Shown: piece after piece, positions 45,945-62,100 of the stretch | Layout: each line of letters opens with the position of its first letter | How positions within the stretch are numbered: position 1 is the first letter of the stretch | Assembly: GCA_007449985.2 (NCBI GenBank) | Contig: VIIQ02000006.1 | Location: 310,001 to 374,000, forward strand | Origin: Desmodesmus armatus | Lineage: Eukaryota; Chlorophyta; Chlorophyceae; Sphaeropleales; Scenedesmaceae | Direction: 5' to 3' | DNA: 64,000 nucleotides | Notes under the pieces: model-generated | Told to the model about the DNA's origin: nothing | What the model saw: only the letters and a program-made list of their open reading frames with translations | Databases searched by the model: none | Position numbers and translations under genes: made by a program

Positions 45945-47688
45945 GACAGCAGCAGCAGCGGCAGCAGTGGCGCCTCCTGGCTGTGAAAGGGGCAACAGTG
46001 GTGGTGTGGGGGCATGGGGGCTGTGTTGATGGGGAAGTGTCTGCCTTGTAGTGGCTAGCATGCTTGGGGCAGCCAAAAGGCCTGTTTGACTTTGCTGTTG
46101 TCTTCTGCATTCAATGCAGAGTTAGCTTTGCTCTTCTGCATCAGCTTTGCCAGGAGATGCATGCGGTACACACCAACAGCTATTTTGGAGTCTGTAAGGT
46201 TCGCAGGGTTTTTTCGTAGGCGGGTTGTGGATAAAAGGGGTTTGGTATGGAGGGCTTGCCCTCTGTGGCTATAGGCCCCTGGTCGTAGCAGGCTGTGTTA
46301 CACAGCACACACATCTGATCCCCTCTGGACTTGGATGCGCTGACTTTTGGTGTTCAACTCTCCGTTGAGGCTTCTCATGCTGTCTGTTATGTGGAGGGCA
46401 AACGGTTCACTTGTGGCTCAGGCCGGCAGGGCCTGCCACAGTAGGTGCACGTGGTGGATATGGTTTTGGCAATGTGCGCAACCATAGGCGCAAGGTTGCT
46501 GTCGCTTTCGGTTGCCCTTCATTGGTGCAGAGCCAGGGTTACTTATGCCAGGCTTGGCAGATGCTTGTATATTTGGATTTTATGCAGCTCAGGGGCCTGT
46601 ATAATACACATACAAGTTGTCAGCAACACAATTCAGCTGATTCTGTGTAACAGTTGAAAGTACTGAGATCCGGTTGTGGATGAGGCTCAATTGCTGTCAG
46701 ATGCTTCCTGTGCCAGCAGATGTACCTGCCTGAACCGCAATTGTGTTGGTACCCTCAATGCGTCTGTTGATCAACGAGTTTGTTGTTAAGCAACGTGTCA
46801 GTTGATAGCAAGCAGAAAAAAATCAATGCTCTGAGACGGTTGCAGCTGCTGTGAAAGTGACCATGAACAACTGGGGAGACAGCAGCCTGCTTACGTCAGC
46901 CACACAAGCCAGCCATTAGGTGCATGCTGAGCATATCTCATGTTGGTGTGTGCTGCTTATCTTGACAGTCCACCTTGAGTAACTGTTTGCTCTGCCTTCA
47001 GGCAAACACTGTGCCCTACCCAGAGCCGCCATGTTGGTCGCTACCGATGTCTGTGGGACGTGCCGCAGATCAGTTCATCTGCTAGTCAGCAGCCATGCCG
47101 GTCGTGCACATCCCTTGCTGCCCCAACTGGCTGCATTGCAAGCTGGCTGCATTGCAAGAGAGAACTGACTAACATAGCATGTGGCAGCCACACAGGTGGC
47201 TGGAGTGCATGCACCTCCACTCCCACCTGCCAACTGAAGCTGCCGACATGCACTGCCACCAGCTGGAGGGTTTGCTTCAAAAGACAATGTAAGCTGCGGC
47301 CTGTTGTGACGCACTTCCTGGTGGGTTCCTGACATCACATCCTTGGTGCGCTAAGAGCGCTAAGAACGATTACACAAGATGCGTGATAGTGCGAGACCAG
47401 CAACACCACCCCACCATGCAGCTGTGTGTGGGGCGAGAGACCGTACTCCACTGCTGACCGCCCCCTGCCTGCAGCACTGTGCTGACCACAGCCACAGCTG
47501 CTGCAACTGACAGAGATGCTGCTGTATGTGACACAAGACACAACAGCAACAGCACCTGCGCACCACGCACCGCCACCCACGCAGCAAGCTGCCGCTGCTG
47601 CTGCGCCTGGATGCAACTGCCACTGCTGCTGCAGCTGCCGCTGCCTCCACGCGCTGCTGCTGCAGCTCCTGCTGCTGTGTGTGGGTGC
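45945..47688. other. Convergent intergenic region, no gene recognised
   Basis: Holds the 3' flanks of the TOM1-like gene (+) and eL18 (-). Short frames only, none supported. Confidence 0.5.
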
Positions 47689-50600
47689 TTATGCCTTGTA
47701 GCCACGGCTCTTCCTGCGACCACGGGCCTTCTCGAACTTGCGGCCCTTGGCACGCACGTAGGGCTTGGTGCTGCTGTGGGGCACACCTGTGCAGGACAAC
47801 AGCAGCAGCAAGGGGCACACATGGACACATGGCAGCAAGGCAAGCAGCAGCAGCATGTTTGCAATATTGTGGCAATGACACAACCGACCAGAACCCCTAA
47901 ACATAGGCCTGTCTGTGCAGGCATCTGGCTTCCTGTGTGTATCGGATATATATCCAAACATCAAAACCTGAACGTGGACATTGGATCGGCCAGCTATTAG
48001 CTCACTAACCCTTCAACAGTGCCTTTCTGTCAGGTTTTTGGTGTAATAGCAGCCGAATGCAGGCTGAACAGGTGTCCAAACCATCAACTACTTGCCAAGC
48101 GACATCAGGTGCTGTTGTCAACACGTGCGCTATTGCTGTCGAAGCTCCCATGCAGCCCTGTCAGCTGCTCTGCCCATGTCGCTGTTTAAACCAGGGACAT
48201 CAAACCCCCGACCACAGCCAGCCTTGCTACCCAGCAATCTAGCAAGCCATCAAAAGCCATTGCCATTGCTGTTGCTCACCGGGTGCGGGTCCGAAGTGCC
48301 TGACTGCCTCGCGGTTGTTCTTGGGTCCACGCAGCAGCACACAGTCCTTGCCTGTAGGGCGCTCCAGGGCCAGCTGGTCAAAGGTGAGGCACTCACCACC
48401 AGCCTGCAGCACAAGGCAGCAGCAGCAGAGGCAGCCAAAGCAGCGCAGAGTTATGACAGGGTCATGTCAGGTGCCAAAGGTGAGACACTCACCACCAGCC
48501 TGGGGGGAGGCAGCAGCAGCAGCAACAGAAGCAGCCAAAGCAGGGCAAGGTGATGATGGAGGCCTGCACACCCGCATTGTGTACATGCCAGGTGTGTGAA
48601 TGCTAGGGAGTCGTGTACGATGGTGGAGGGGCATATTGTGTGACGTCTGGCATTGAATGCATTGTGCCTGACTGGGCATTGGGACTGCGGGAAGGCGGCA
48701 GGCCCAGTGACCAGTCAGGCATGATGCATTCAATGCCTGATTCCCATATATGCCCATCACACCAGAGTTGCAGGGCGAGAGCGGCGGTGCGCGTGCGCGC
48801 GGAGAAGGCGGGGGGGCTGGCAGGGCATGCTGCAGCCCCCATGTGCTAGTGTGCTTGCACCAGGCTTGCATCTGCATAACTCTGATACGCCCCCAGAATC
48901 AAGACCAAGCCACCCTGTCGGGCCGTTATGCACGATGTCGGCATGTGGAAGCAGCGACACCTGTTGCCACGCGCTGCTGCGCTGCAGCCCCAATCCCAAA
49001 GAAAAATGAATTTGACATGGTGACTGCGAACCCTGATCTCTGGCATGCCATGCCAGGCACAGACTGCAGGCTGTGTGGACATGTATCATGTCACAGCCCC
49101 TGTGCAGACCCCCGGTCCGACATCCCCATATAAAAAAAGAGTTTTTTATTTTCTTTTTTTTGAAAAACATACTTTTTTTTATCACAGGTTCCCAACCCAA
49201 TGCTGTACCCCAAGTCCTGACTTCGCAGGTTGCTGTTGACACTCTCTGCGTCATGCTAAGCACGGGGGGAGCTTCCCAAGCCTTACCAGCTGCTGGCAGC
49301 ACACTGATGACAGCTGTGGTATTCAACAGCCTGCAAGCTTCCTGTCCCCCAAAGGGTAACCCCAACAAACAAACAGCGCGTTTGCAATGCAAGGAACGTC
49401 TGTGCGGCTGCACTCTGAGCATGCCTTGCAACCAGCGCTGCTGAGCAGAGCAGCCAGCAGGGCTGCTGCTGAGCGTCTGAAGAACCCCTTGCAGGAGTCA
49501 CATCAGGTGATGTAGTAGCTCATGCAAGGGGTCCTGTTCATGTGCTCAGCAGCAGCGCTGATGAGTAGCAGCCAGCAGGGCTGCAGCACTTGTTCATCGA
49601 CAGGTGGTACACCAACGCAGCTGCTACTGCAGCATGGGTTGGCTTGCAGGCTGCACCACGTACAGGTTGCGACACTGCACTGCATCCTGAAGGCTCCTGA
49701 CTGCTCCACAACATAAGGCCCCTGCCGCTGCTGCCGTTGCCGTTGTTGCCGCCCCTTGCCGCCCATAGCGCCTGCTGCTGTGTTGCTGCTCAGCTGAATA
49801 GACTCAGGGGAAACTCCCTCCAGCACCTGCTGTACTTTCAGCTGCTGCGGCTGCTGCGTCCGCACCAAGCAGGCGGTATGGCACCTGCACACTGGGGACC
49901 ACAGCGAGCTGCCACCACCGACACCACTGCTGCTGCTCGCAAGCGTCCACTACCCCTGTCAGGCCCCAAGACCGCTATCACAGTCCCCATAACCCCCCAT
50001 ACCCCCAAACATCTTGGTTCACGGAACACAGGCCTTGATGGCTGTTACAGCTAAGCTCTCAGAGTGCAGCAGCTGTTGCGGCTGCTCCTGCTGCTGTTGC
50101 CCTCCCCCTTTCCCAAGGCCACGAAGCGTACCTTGACGATGCGAGCACGTGCTGTCTCTGTGAACTTCAGAGCGCACACACGCAGCTTGGGCACCTCGAA
50201 CAGGCGAGCGTCGTCTGTGACAGTGGCCACGATGACAGCGATCTTGTCCTCCTGCAGCAGGGACGGGACGACAGCAGGAGTAAGCAACATTAAACTACAT
50301 GATGCAAGCTGCCGTATTGCCTCAACACCGTAGCCTGCTCTCAGTGGCTCACCTTGCCAGCCATGAACCTGCCCAGCTTGGACAGTGACAGGGGGGGCCT
50401 GTTTGTCTTGGACATAAACAGGCGCTTCAGCACAACCTCATTGAAGTTGCTGTCTGTGCGCCTGACCAGGAAGCGGTAGAGCTGCAGGGGCAAACAGAAC
50501 AGTGTCAGCAGCTGCAAGGAGGGTGAGGGTGGTGGATGATGGCTGGGTGCTGCTGCTGGAGTGGGGCCCACCTTCACCAGCAGCTTCAGGTACACATTGT

Positions 50601-50741
50601 CGCTCTTGGGAGCGGTCCTGACCGTCTTCTTGTTGCGGCCTCCCGCTATGAGATCGATACCCTGCGAACATACGCAGTTTGGCAAGTTTAGACGCCAGTC
50701 CAGCTGAAAGCCCAAGGAAAAGCAGAAGCAAAGCGCACCAT
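47689..50741 (-). CDS. RPL18: 60S ribosomal protein L18 (eL18)
   Basis: Six exons in transcription order: 50741-50739 (the ATG alone), 50661-50572, 50481-50353, 50251-50132, 48403-48280 and 47786-47689, giving 187 residues, the usual eL18 length. Recognisable segments are [80 protein letters not shown] and the basic C-terminus [19 protein letters not shown] component of the large cytosolic ribosomal subunit. The first intron directly follows the start codon, a layout often seen in ribosomal protein genes. Intron 4 is unusually long (48404-50131) and holds a hairpin and a copy of the exon 5 edge. Confidence 0.97.
48376..48540 (-). repeat. Exon-edge duplication in eL18 intron 4
   Basis: The 5' edge of exon 5 with its acceptor (edge at 48403, encoding AGGECLTF) recurs with edge at 48499, 96 bases upstream in transcription. 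The copy keeps a C-rich acceptor and the eight codons but soon reads a stop. About 70 bases of flanking intron are also duplicated. Confidence 0.85.
48649..48737. repeat. 27-bp-arm hairpin in eL18 intron 4
   Basis: Arms 48649-48675 and 48711-48737 (starting GGCATTGAATGCAT) match at 25 of 27 positions around a 35-base loop. In a plus-strand RNA the two differences would be G-U pairs. Confidence 0.9.
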
Positions 50742-51887
50742 GGCTGCTGTTGTTGCTCACGATCCCACCACGGGTAAAAAGAGGCCGAGACCGTGCAGGC
50801 GAGCGAGTTTGGCCGCAATTTTTCCTCCATCCACCAGACCTAAACCGCAATATATTGCAAGCGTTCATGTTTCCTGGCGTTCTGTGCAATAGTGATTCGT
50901 CTTTTGTTGCAGCGTGCTTGCTTGTGCGTCCAGTGCTGGCCCTTGCACTTTAGGGGGGGGGGGGGCTCTACAGTACCCCTGCCCCAGTGACGCTGGGAGG
51001 GTGTTGTGGTTGTGTGGTCCACCATAGTTTTCACACCATCAGTGTGGTTCATACCTCCTTATAGCTCACTGACAGCTCCTGTCAGTCTGCCTGGACCTTC
51101 TGTATGCCGATCCGCCCAACATGTCCTTCTACTGTTGCTGCTGCTGGCGGTGGTTCAGCTGTATCTTGGTAGCCACGCCGCATCCACGATACCCATTGTT
51201 ACAACAATCACTTTTAGCACAGCATGTGCTGCTAAAGGGGCAATGGGAATGGACAAGTGCTGCTGATGTATCAGCATGGTGTGGTGCACCACCTGGTTTT
51301 CATGCGGCACAGAGCAGTCTACTGCTGGATGCAAATGTGGATGGCAGACGAGGTATATCCATGCATATTGGTTGGTCTGACAGGCACAGTGAGACAGAGT
51401 GCAAGGACATTTACAGCCCCTCCTCCAGCATCCCTGATCCCCCCCCCGGCCACGTCCTCCATGTCACCCCCCCCCCTCTGCCCCACACATACACTGCATC
51501 AGGCTCATTCAAAATGCAGCCACGGCTGTTGAGATGGCACTTGCCCCCTTTTGTACGTACTGTACTTGACAGCAGTGCTTGGCATCACCGTGGTTGCCAT
51601 GGCAGACATATAATACGTCCTGGTGGTTGAGGTCAGGCCCTGACACTTTGGGAGCCAATAAGACTGTTACACATGGATGACTGCAATTGTCTTGCCTGCA
51701 GTGCTGAACCGCAATCCCTGGCACAAGCGGCCGGCATACTGTATACCTGTACAATGAGCCACATAGCCAGTGGTTACCCATGCCATGGCCGGGCCCTATG
51801 TCACATCAGCAGTTGCCTGCAACAAGCTCCTGCCCCCACAGGCCACAGCCTCACCCTACTGCTGCCCTGGCAGCATGGTTTGTTCCA
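50742..51887. other. Upstream region of eL18, no gene recognised
   Basis: Promoter and 5' UTR of eL18 (-) lie at the left end. A poly-G tract is at about 50944-50954. No other gene is supported. Confidence 0.45.
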
Positions 51888-52202
51888 TCAACTTGCCAAC
51901 ACACAATCTTCCCAGCCATTAGACGAGACCCAACGTTCAGCACGCTCACTCCTCCAGCACTTCTGTTCCACACTCCACAGCTGTGCTGCGCCTTCAGCGG
52001 CCTCTTCCAGCAGGGCTTGCTGTGCATCGGTCTTGTCCTTGCTCAGCATCTCCTTGGGCCTCACTCCTGTGAAACTTCGGCTTGCTGCAGTTGTCTGCCT
52101 GGCACCAGGTGCTGGTCTGCTTGCAGCAGACGACAGTAAGTCCAAGCTGCACCTACCGAGCTCCCTCAGCAACCTGATGTGATGTGGATTCAACAGTGGC
52201 AT
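51888..52202 (-). CDS. Candidate small protein, unknown
   Basis: A single frame of 104 codons from the ATG at 52202. The N-terminus (MPLLNPHHIRLLRELGRCSL) and the following Ala/Ser/Arg/Thr-rich stretch resemble an organelle presequence. The middle (RPKEMLSKDKTDAQQALLEE and on) is a plausible charged helix with codon use like the confirmed genes. A GTAGGT donor-like site after RELG suggests it may instead be spliced. No family is recognised. Chance open frames of this length do occur here, so confidence is low. Confidence 0.33.
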   Translation of the reverse strand: MPLLNPHHIRLLRELGRCSLDLLSSAASRPAPGARQTTAASRSFTGVRPKEMLSKDKTDAQQALLEEAAEGAAQLWSVEQKCWRSERAERWVSSNGWEDCVLAS

Positions 52203-54093
52203 CTTGTTCTTAGGCTGCTTGAGCACGGGAGCGTGACAGCGCACCTTGGAGGGAACCCTCCAAAAAAAACGGAACCCAGACTTGTAAGGAAGAAGTGGGA
52301 TGCAGACTTTGCATACAAAGCGTTTAATTTGGTATTCACGGCTGCTCATCACGGACGTAGTAGCATTGCTTCTTCTTTGCGCGGGTGGTTCATGTCATTT
52401 CGTGCTACAGCCGAACGGTTCTTCCGACTCTCTGCTTGCAGCTTTAGCGCAGTATCCACAGACTTTTTTGATGCAAGTCGATGAGGGATGCTACTACTTG
52501 TCATGTCAGACAACGTTGAATCCAGGTGTGGGGGAACCAGGTCATGCTGTACTACACCAGTAGTACTGGTGTACTCCATGATGGACTGGTACCCCAACCT
52601 GGGGTGCAGCACACAAGGACTAGGGCACATTTGGGCTGCGCCCAGCCCAACAAAAAATCCATTTAACCAGGAGCAGGTGCCTGTTGGCCTTTCATTTACA
52701 GTCCGTCAGTTGTTACCACTCAGTCCCTGATGCACAAAGGCAACAGGCCCAAACCCAGCGTGCTGCACAGCAGCTGATCTAGAGCTACTGGCTGCATGTA
52801 CATACAGCCCCACACACCCTCACACCTGCGACCCGTCCTTGTCATAAGTCCCACGCTCAAAAACTCAGCTACAGATCTGATGACTATGCTGTACTCCGCT
52901 TCCTGCTGCCAACACTCCTGCCGGAACCTTGTCAATCATCCTCATGATCAGCCAAGGCTTCGGAATTCAGACAAGGCTGCAGCAGTATCAACACAGCTCC
53001 ACCGTCAGCGTACACTGGCCTCCACAGCAAGACCTGATCAGCCTTGCAAGAGCATAAAGCGTGGCTGGCAATCCCAACCGCCACGATGCTGCACACACTC
53101 ATACCAAATGCACACTCTCACACACCCAGACGTCAACAGAGACACAGCACTCAGCCAGAACACACAGCGACCATATGAGCCCCCCGCACACAGCAACCCT
53201 ATGGCACAGGAGGTGATGGAGGGTGGGCCAACCATATGGCTCGGGGTCGCGTGTGGGAGCAAACCCTAGCAACTCTCAGCAGCAGATGCATCATGCCCAA
53301 CTTGACAGACGTCAAGCATCAGCATGCTGAAAGGACAGCTGAGCGGTTTGCTGGGCAACAGCACTGCAGGCAGTGAGGTTGCCTGCAGGGGTCACACCAC
53401 TGAGCTGCATTGCAGAACCACACCACCAAGCATGTGCCCTTATTGCTTCAACTGCTACATGTCTCTTCCACTGTTTCCGCAGCTGGTGTGCAGCAGCTGT
53501 CGTGCAACTGACTGAGCATGAGCTTCGTCATGCCCAGCGCTTGTACTCCTCTTCTTCTTCAAGTGCTCGCAACAAACATACAGCGGGAAACAGTGCTGCA
53601 CACCGTCAGGGAGCAAGCCGTCAACTGCCCACCACCCCAACGACTCCAGTACCCGACGACTCAGCAGATGTACAACCAACTTGGCTTGTTGAACAAGCCT
53701 AGTGCCGCTGCTGGCCGGCAATAAGCCTGCACATGAACAGCAGCAGCTGGCTGGCCACTCTCACACTCTCATAACCACCTGTCTCACGCAGGTACAGGAC
53801 ACTCCGCGGTGCATCACACAAGCCCTGTCAGCTGACAAGGTCAGCTGCATTGCTGTGACAGCATTGCTGTGACAGCAAACACCTGCTCCGCCACTGGTGA
53901 GGGCCCTGCCTGACTACACCCGAAGCCAGGGCTTGTGCTGCTTCCTGGACCATAACTGTGCTCCAAGCACCCAGCCGCCTGCACAGCTGGACCATGCCAG
54001 AAAGTCCACTGCCCTCGCGCGCAGCGCAACACGCAGCCTATATGCCTCACGTGCGCAGCATCACATAATACTAGCGATTTCCCCGCTGGTTAC
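52203..54093. other. Mostly unassigned; one possible terminal exon
   Basis: At about 53482-53705 (+), after a TTTCCGCAG acceptor, a frame (ELRHAQRLYSSSSSSAR to QPTWLVEQA, stop) could be the last exon of a plus-strand gene, but no upstream exon could be connected. A small direct repeat (ATTGCTGTGACAGC twice) is at 53850-53876. The right end is 3' flank of the GGPP synthase gene. Confidence 0.25.
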
Positions 54094-57850
<3,757 letters not shown>

Positions 57851-58356
57851 CGCTGAACTTGCTGCTGCCACGACTGGATGGTCCGCCTAGATGCTGTGGA
57901 CGATACAGACGTATCACCAGGAGTGATTTGACTCTTCTAGTGCAGGGATCTCTGCAATGTGTGCTGAGTTGGAGAAGTGACAAGTGACCAGGCCGTAGCG
58001 ACAGGAAAAGCTTCCTGGTCGTCGGGAAGTGCCACTGTGTACAAAATCTTGAGAATTCAAACGAGAAGGCATGGCCCATGCTATTCTCCACTACACCTCA
58101 CCTCTGTAACAGGTATTTTCAACCGAACAGACTTGCACTGTTGACTGGCTCACTCTGCCACCGCTATTTGCAACCTAATCCCTTACCTCTCCGCCTCCCC
58201 CTTCCCCCCAGTATCTCCCCCCCCCCCCCCCCCCCTCTTGCCCTTCAACTCCAACCCGCCCCCACCCCACCACCCGACACCTCCACCCTCCATGTGGCGA
58301 ATTCACAATTACAGTGAGTGTCACTCCCCTCAAACCGAACACAACATGATAGTTCA
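57851..58356. other. Spacer between GGPPS and amidase genes
   Basis: GGPPS promoter/5' UTR and amidase 3' UTR, both minus strand. Contains a C-rich tract with a run of about 17-25 C around 58210-58235, a likely assembly weak point. Confidence 0.6.
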
Positions 58357-59094
58357 TCAATCACCGCAATCAGCAGACGCTGCTGCTGCTACAACGTTGA
58401 CATCCCGTGGCACTTGTCGGCTGTAGCTGTGTGCTGCTTCAAAGGCTGCAGCTTCAGCCAGCACCTGCACATCGCTGCCAGGGGGACCAACAATCTGCAA
58501 ACCAACTGGAAGGCCTGCAAAGCACAACACCCAGCCACACAGACATACACCACCACACAGCACCACAATGTCAGCTACTGTCATGGCCAGGTGGCAATAG
58601 CGCAACCATGTTTGCTGGCTGGTGCAATGCGTCACGCGCCGCCTTTTTTAGGCCTGCCACACACTACTGGGTGCTGCGGTTTATTGTGTTCGAACACGAG
58701 TTGCATCCAGCAGGCACATGCGATGATGCCCAGTCGTAATGTTGACAGGCTCAACTAGGCTAGTCTCAAAAAGTGTGTTGCGTGTGTGTGCGGTGCTGGT
58801 GTAATGCTGGCAATGCCAAACAATGCCGCATCTAGGGAGTATGAGTGTACAGGTGGTGTTGGGATGATACACACCTGGAGCCTGCATGCCACCACTGGTA
58901 CAGCCACCTCCTCCCCCCCCCCCACCCCCCCTATAAAAACACCATTACCACCCCCCGCAGTCACCTGCTGTTGTGACACCACAGGGCACCGACACTGCTG
59001 GTAGGTCCAGTGAGCTCAGCAGCGAGCAGCTCTTCATCCACTCAATGTAGGTGGAGAACTGCTGACCACCGAACTCTCGTGGCCACCTGAGGGG

Positions 59095-59146
<52 letters not shown>

Positions 59147-62100
59147 TGCTTAGAGGCATCACAGATACATGCATTCTGCCTATACATGTACAGGTTCCAG
59201 ACACACTCATGCCGATGATGCAGCCTAGACCAACACGGCACAAGCGCAGCAAACCAGCAGGGTTGGCAGCAACTATCTTTGGGCACACACCCTAATGACT
59301 GCTGATTGTGTGGTTGCAACATTGCGCATGTACTGCAACCACTCATCTGTCCTGCAACACACAATCCAGCAATCAATTGTGCACACATACAAGCACAGTG
59401 TTACTCACTCTATGCTGGCATCAAAGGGCTGCAGCATGACAGTGGGGCACAGCAGCAAGTCGTGCTGCTGGAAGAAGGCGTGTGCTGACAGCAGCATGCG
59501 CTCGTGTGCTGCAACAGCCCAGTCGACCTACGGTGCGCAACAACCGCAATACAGCAGCGAGAAAGGCATTGTCACCACAACCCGACAGCCCAGTGGGTGG
59601 AGCATGCGGCAGTGACATTTCACCGTGCCTTACTTAGTGTCCACTGCACATAGTATACTCTCCTCCATGTGGACCATGCTCATATTACAAGCACATGATG
59701 TGCTTGCAGCGGCGACATTGAGTGCTGTGGATAGTGTTATGCAGCACAGTCACACGCTGGCGCACGTACCAGCGTTAGCGCATGTACCAACATTCGACCC
59801 TAAACCCTGGACCCTGGAAAGCAATCAGGGCCCAACAGCAACGCCCTGTTGGCAGTATCTGCAGCACTGCGGCGGTCCAGGCTCTGAGCCGCATCGGATG
59901 CATGCAGAGATACCAGCCGCGCACACCTCATCTTGTGTTGCAAAACATGTGTTATAACATTATGTCTGACACCCACCTCTTCTTGTGTTATGTCTTGAGC
60001 TAGCTTCAGCTGCCACAGGAGGTCAGGCTTGATGCACTGGTGCAGCTCAGGCGTGCTGAACACAACAGCAGCAAGATCCCGCGATGACACAGCCCGCAAC
60101 CTCTGCACGCAAAGCCATCCAAGACACGCATGACAGGCAGTGGGGAGTTCAGACTGCCGGCGGCATTGCATGTGCTTCAGTATGTGTGGGCGGCGCTGGT
60201 TTACGCCATGCTTCGCAGCTTGTGTACAGCTGGGCGCGTGACTGAGTGGCTTGTGCTGGGCCATCAGTCTTGTGTGAGAGCTCCACTTGTATGGATGTTT
60301 GGTGTGTGGTTTTTCCAACCATCGCCAGCGTCTTGCCACAGCGATGTTCTCCGTGCAACAAATGCCCAAGCAGCATACCGCGGGTGTCATGTACTACTTG
60401 TATCAAGGTGACGTTGCCGCGCTGCTGCCTCTGCTCTTTGGCCCAACTGTCATGGCAGCCAGTCAAATGCACCTGCACCTTGAGCAAAAGGCAACCCATT
60501 TCTCCTTCATCACTGCCTAGCAGCTGTAGCAGCCAGAACACATTGCTGCACATGGCCGCCTGTTGGGCTTTGCCTCCTCGGGCCCCTGGCAGTGGGGTTT
60601 GCCTGATCACTGTTGTGTGTGACCAGCCGATGGGAGTCCCCCCCCCCCTTGGTACCCGCCCCTCCAAAAACGCCGTGCCACCTGCCCTACCTGGAACACC
60701 ATCTGCATGTCCTGCAGGTTTGGTGCTGCCTCCAGCACATCAGCCCCCTGCTGCCCCCACCAGCCGGCAGCTGCCCTGCACAGCTCCACCACCTCCTGCT
60801 CCACAGGAGGTACACCTAGGTCTGCGCTGAAGGCCACACGGTGCACTCCACGGCCCTTGCCTGCTGCTGCTGCTGCTGCTGCTGCTGGTGGTGGTGGTGC
60901 ACCAGTGAGCCGTGCTGACACCGCGGCGGTGAAGCTCTGTGCAGGTGCTGGCAAGGAGCTGCAACACAACCAGAGCGGAGCGCACAAAACCATGGCGTGA
61001 ATCAGCCTGCAAGCCCCTGATACTAGGATTTGTTGGTGGTCAAGTTGTGCAAGTCCCACCTGCAGTAACACATCCCACTGCAGGCACATGTGCGCGCGAG
61101 CATGTCTCCCTCACTCTTCCTAAGCAACCTATCAAGCACCAATGCCCCACCCTCCACGCTGCCTGCCTGCAAATCCTCCCGTGCTACGGCACTGCTGATA
61201 CTAATAAATTGGGTCAGGGCCATGCCAGACCGCCCTTTCAGGAGCCGGCCAGGCTCACAGGGGTGAACAGTACCAAAATCACCGTACAGTGCAGCTCACC
61301 CTTCCCAACAGTGCAGCCCCCGCCTGCCCTCCTCATACCCCCCCCCCCTCCTCCTTGCTTCCCAGACCACTCAAAGTGGGTCTTGAGGGTGTTGTCCCAA
61401 CACAGCGTCCAACCCCCATGCCAAGCTCCACCGTACAGTGCAGCTCACCCTCCAACCCCTCCCCTCCCCTCCTCCCTCCCTCCTTCCCTCCCTCCTCCTT
61501 GCTGCCCAGATCACTCACAGCGGGTCTTGAGGGTGCTGTCCCACCACAGCGTCCAGCCCCAGTGCCAAATCCACTGCAGATCTTGCCATGAGGCCATTCA
61601 CACCCTGCAGCCGCCAGAAGGGCAGGGTTTTGTCCTGCAGCTGACCAGGGTTTGGGCGGCCCTCAGGTATCAAGCCCACTGTGTTGCGCATGCCCACGAT
61701 GCCGCAGTATGAGGCAGGGTTGCGCAGGGACCCGCCCAGATCTGTACCAGTCGCCAGCCACACCTGCAGAGTGCACCCATTGTATGTCAAACACCAAGTA
61801 CAGGAAAACACCTGCAAATATGACGATGCCACAGTGTCTCGCTGACAGCTGTCGCAGGTGCACTCATTGGCTGTTTTTTATTGTGAAACACCCAGCACAG
61901 GAGAGTACTGTCGGTGTACTGCGCAATGTTGCTTCCTATGGGGCGTCAGGTGCGCTGAGGGGGCCGCTAGCATTACATCGCTGTGATGGAGTAAACCGCC
62001 CAGCCAGGCACACCAAGTATAAAGTAACTCCCGGCCAAGTCAAGCTGCTCTTGCTGAGGCCGCACACAAATTGTCTGTTGCTGCTGCTCACCTGGCCGAC

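Noticed and set aside
59285..59370. Possible extra amidase exon (acceptor TTGCAG, frame [11 protein letters not shown])
   Set aside because: Skipping it joins the exons ending at 59409 and starting at 59086 in exact phase and gives the continuous family sequence; including it breaks the phase of the next exon.
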